17,477 nucleotides of DNA from an uncultured Oscillospiraceae bacterium (GTDB lineage Bacteria; Bacillota; Clostridia; Oscillospirales; Oscillospiraceae): positions 1-17,477 of the forward strand of contig CAKTIE010000024.1 in NCBI GenBank assembly GCA_934565655.1, written 5' to 3'. The notes under the pieces were generated by a model. That model saw nothing but the letters and a program-made list of their open reading frames with translations. It did no database searches and had not been told where the DNA came from. Shown here in pieces: positions 15,635-17,477 of this stretch (within the stretch, counting starts at the first letter, position 1; every line of letters begins with the position of its first letter). Both the position numbers and the translations under genes were made by a program.

Positions 15635-15663
15635 TTGCTTTTTTTGCGGGGCTGTGGTATCAT
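15635..15663 (+). promoter_or_regulatory. Sigma-A promoter of the membrane protein-thiN-DUF4430 operon
   Basis: TTGCTT at 15635-15640, a 17-base spacer and TATCAT at 15658-15663 with an extended -10 TG (TGGTATCAT). The expected start near 15670 leaves a leader of only about 16 bases, which contains the ribosome binding site. There is therefore no room for a riboswitch on this operon. Confidence 0.7.
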
Positions 15664-15685
15664 ATCTCAAACGGAGGAGATGCGT

Positions 15686-16204
15686 ATGAGAAAGGCAACA
15701 AAGGAGCTGGCCCTGTGCAGTATGCTGGCGGCGCTGAGCGTGGTGCTGCTGTGTCTGGGCGGGATCGTACCCTTCGCGGTATACGCCTGCCCCATACTGG
15801 CCTCCGGCGCGCTGCTGGCGGTGCGGGAGGAGTGCCGCCCCAGCTACGCATGGTGCTGCTGGGCGGCGGTGGCGATCCTGGCACTGCTGTTGGGCCCCGA
15901 TAAGGAGGCGTCGGCGCTGTACCTGTTTCTGGGCTACTATCCGCTGATCCAGCCGAAGCTGGAAGCCATCCGGCAGCCGGTGCTGCGCTGGCTGGCCAAG
16001 CTGGCGGTGGCGGCAGTGACCGTCGGCGTCATGTATGCACTATTGATATATGTATTCTGCCTGGAGGCTGTGGTGGAGGAGTTTGCCGGAACCGCGCCCT
16101 GGCTGCTGTGGCTGACGGCGGCGCTGGGCCTTGCGGTGTTTGTGGTCTACGACATTCTGCTGCGGCGATTCACCGTCATATGGCGGCGGCGCAGAAAACG
16201 GTAA
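15686..16204 (+). CDS. Small integral membrane protein, unknown function (S-component-like topology)
   Basis: The 172-residue protein has about five or six hydrophobic segments (around 6-27, 28-44, 49-68, 72-88, 107-130, 139-160) and a very basic C-terminal tail (RRFTVIWRRRRKR). The N-terminus 'KELALCSMLAALSVVLLCLGG' recalls ECF S-components, and the short polytopic form fits that idea, but I recognise no diagnostic motif. I chose the ATG at 15686 because GGAGGAG at 15673-15679 is 6 bases upstream; the ATG at 15680 is too close to it. The gene starts an operon with thiamine pyrophosphokinase and a DUF4430 lipoprotein. That would suit a vitamin or cofactor uptake role, but this is inference only. 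Confidence 0.7.
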   Translation: MRKATKELALCSMLAALSVVLLCLGGIVPFAVYACPILASGALLAVREECRPSYAWCCWAAVAILALLLGPDKEASALYLFLGYYPLIQPKLEAIRQPVLRWLAKLAVAAVTVGVMYALLIYVFCLEAVVEEFAGTAPWLLWLTAALGLAVFVVYDILLRRFTVIWRRRRKR

Positions 16205-16218
16205 AGAGGGGGAGCGTC

Positions 16219-16833
16219 ATGGCCTGTATCATTTTCGGCGCGGGCAGCTATTTCGGCATGGAGCGCCGTCCGGAGCCGGGCGACTATATCATCGCCGCCG
16301 ACGGCGGCTGGCAATACTGCAAGCAGGAGGGCATCGTGCCGGATCTGCTGCTGGGGGATTTCGATTCTCTGGCGGTGGTGCCGGATTTTGCCCACATCCA
16401 TCGTGTGCCGGTGGAGAAGGACGACAGCGACATGATGCTGGCCATCAAGGATGGACTGGCGCACGGTCAGCGGGAGTTCCACCTCTACGGCGGCATGGGT
16501 GGCGCGCGCAGCGACCACACGCTGGCCAACATGCAGTCCCTGTTGTACCTGACCTGTCACGGCGCACGGGGCTGGCTGTACGGCGACAAGGAACGGTATA
16601 CGGTGATCCGCAATGAGAGCATCACCTTCCCGGCAAAGGAGCAGGGCATCATGTCGGTGTTCTGTATGGGCGCCGACGCAGAGGGCGTGTCCATCACCGG
16701 GGCGCAGTACCCCCTGTCCGACGCGGCGCTGTCGGCGGAGTTTCCGCTGGGCGTCAGCAATCATTTCATTGGCAATCCGATCACGGTATCGGTGCGCAGC
16801 GGCAGTCTGCTGATCGGACTGCTGGATAAATAA
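16219..16833 (+). CDS. thiN: Thiamine pyrophosphokinase
   Basis: This cytosolic enzyme converts thiamine and ATP to thiamine pyrophosphate and AMP, so salvaged thiamine becomes cofactor directly. The 204-residue protein shows the bacterial TPK motifs: AADGG (26-30), LLLGDFDS ending at 50, EKDDSDMMLAI (66-76, the Asp-rich Mg-ATP region), GGMGGARSDHTLANM (91-105) and, near the C-terminus, 'LGVSNHF', part of the thiamine-binding barrel. AGAGGGGGAG precedes the ATG at 16219. An upstream in-frame start at 16108 would lie inside the previous gene. It sits 14 bases after the membrane protein and 14 bases before the DUF4430 lipoprotein. No TPP riboswitch is visible. Confidence 0.92.
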   Translation: MACIIFGAGSYFGMERRPEPGDYIIAADGGWQYCKQEGIVPDLLLGDFDSLAVVPDFAHIHRVPVEKDDSDMMLAIKDGLAHGQREFHLYGGMGGARSDHTLANMQSLLYLTCHGARGWLYGDKERYTVIRNESITFPAKEQGIMSVFCMGADAEGVSITGAQYPLSDAALSAEFPLGVSNHFIGNPITVSVRSGSLLIGLLDK

Positions 16834-16847
16834 GGAGGATACACATT

Positions 16848-17288
16848 ATGAAAAAGGTTTTAGCGATCATTCTGGCGCTGGTCATGGCCCTGAGCCTGAT
16901 GGCCTGCGGCAGCAGTCCCGCGCAGCAGCCCGGCGGCGATGCCGATACGGAGACCCCTGTGGTCACCGACGGCGCCACGCTGGGTGAGGGTGCCCACAGC
17001 TTTACGCTGGAGATCACCGATGCTGACGGCAAGACCATCACCGCCACCATCAACACCGACGAGGAGACCGTGGGCGCGGCCCTGCTGAAGCTGAACATCG
17101 TTCAGGGCGAGGACAGCGACTACGGCCTGTATGTCAAGACCGTCAATGGCATCACCGCCGACTATGACAAGGATCAGACCTATTGGTCCTTCTATATCGA
17201 CGGCGAGTATGCCCAGACCGGCGTGGATATGACGGCGGTCAATGACGGCAGCACCTATAAGCTGGCCATTGAAACAATGGCACAGTAA
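16848..17288 (+). CDS. Small DUF4430 (transcobalamin-like C-terminal) lipoprotein
   Basis: A 146-residue lipoprotein. Its signal peptide has lipobox LSLMAC with lipidated C20, followed by a short Ser/Pro/Gly linker to about residue 45 and one DUF4430 domain (about 50-144). Within it 'TVGAALLKLNIV', 'YGLYVKTVNGIT' (92-103), 'TYWSFYIDGEYAQTGVD' (111-127) and 'GSTYKLAIE' match the fold of the intrinsic factor/transcobalamin beta domain. The pattern 'G-x-x-V-x-x-x-N-x-I ... TYW-x-F' is close to the human intrinsic factor C-terminus as I recall it. Apart from C20 it has no cysteine, unlike the other lipoprotein here. AAGGAGG lies 9 bases before the ATG. It is not under the B12 riboswitch but is transcribed with thiN, so its ligand could be cobalamin or something else. 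Confidence 0.87.
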   Translation: MKKVLAIILALVMALSLMACGSSPAQQPGGDADTETPVVTDGATLGEGAHSFTLEITDADGKTITATINTDEETVGAALLKLNIVQGEDSDYGLYVKTVNGITADYDKDQTYWSFYIDGEYAQTGVDMTAVNDGSTYKLAIETMAQ

Positions 17289-17303
17289 GAACCGGTACTT
17301 CTG

Positions 17304-17330
17304 AAAAGCGGGCCTTTTGGCCCGCTTTTT
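17304..17330 (+). terminator. Intrinsic terminator after the thiN operon
   Basis: GCGGGCC (17308-17314) pairs with GGCCCGC (17319-17325) around a TTTT loop, flanked by four A (17304-17307) and five T (17326-17330). It closes the operon 15 bases after the last stop codon. Confidence 0.92.
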
Positions 17331-17382
17331 GCTGCACTTATGGCAGATGTAAACTTTTTTGATAGAATTTGTAAAAAAGGTA

Positions 17383-17411
17383 TTGACAAAGAGCGAACGG
17401 TGTGGTAATCT
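17383..17411 (+). promoter_or_regulatory. Sigma-A promoter for a gene or RNA beyond the right edge
   Basis: A perfect TTGACA (17383-17388), a 17-base spacer and TAATCT (17406-17411) with an extended -10 TG. The transcript would start near 17418, exactly where an 8-bp hairpin begins. Confidence 0.75.
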
Positions 17412-17417
17412 AACCTA

Positions 17418-17438
17418 GCTGTCCGCGAGACGGACGGC
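17418..17438 (+). promoter_or_regulatory. 5' hairpin of a structured leader continuing past the window
   Basis: GCTGTCCG (17418-17425) pairs with CGGACGGC (17431-17438) around CGAGA, with one G-U pair. The following bases contain the motif TCGA three times in an A-rich context. No start codon appears before the edge, so this is the beginning of a leader or a small RNA that I cannot identify. Confidence 0.45.
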
Positions 17439-17477
17439 TATCCGGTCGAAAACGAGTCGACGAAAAACATCGAAAAA

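Noticed and set aside
15151..15903. Open frame crossing the riboswitch and tRNA on the plus strand
   Set aside because: The region is explained by the minus-strand B12 aptamer, tRNA-Gln and their promoters. The frame has no ribosome binding site and ends out of frame in the membrane protein gene.

Overview
The window is high-G+C Firmicutes DNA. Strong AGGAGG-type ribosome binding sites, sigma-A promoters, lipobox and sortase-type signals, Zn-ribbon-like surface repeats and intrinsic terminators all point to a gut clostridium, probably of the Oscillospiraceae/Ruminococcaceae kind. No mobile element, integrase, rRNA or CRISPR array is visible.

Layout. (1) 1-455, minus: N-terminal part of a TrkH/KtrB-type K+ transporter. 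It diverges from (2) 778-4736, plus: a housekeeping operon of murA (peptidoglycan precursor), rlmH (23S rRNA methylation), a DUF2007-like small protein and an alpha-phosphoglucomutase. (3) A shared bidirectional terminator at 4745-4779. (4) 4778-15384, minus: a vitamin B12 operon. From its 5' end it holds a consensus promoter, a cobalamin riboswitch with a downstream intrinsic terminator, an 1881-residue sortase-type surface protein, a DUF4430 lipoprotein, EcfT, and one 881-residue polypeptide fusing two ECF ATPase domains to an S-component. (5) 15424-15589, minus: tRNA-Gln(CUG) with its own promoter and terminator. (6) 15635-17330, plus: an uncharacterised membrane protein, thiamine pyrophosphokinase and a second, small DUF4430 lipoprotein, ending at a terminator. 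(7) 17383-17477: a promoter and structured leader for something beyond the window.

The main find is region 4. Vertebrate intrinsic factor and transcobalamin consist of an alpha/alpha barrel plus a DUF4430-type (transcobalamin-like C-terminal) beta domain. The 1881-residue protein carries two DUF4430-like modules and a terpenoid-cyclase-like alpha/alpha toroid. A second DUF4430 protein is lipid-anchored, and the transporter genes follow. All of this lies behind a B12 riboswitch. The inferred pathway is capture of B12 (or B12 carriers) at the wall by the giant protein, relay by the lipoprotein, and import by the EcfT plus fused A-A-S transporter, repressed when B12 is sufficient. The riboswitch, gene order and domain signatures are read from the sequence. 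The B12-binding role of the DUF4430 proteins is inference.
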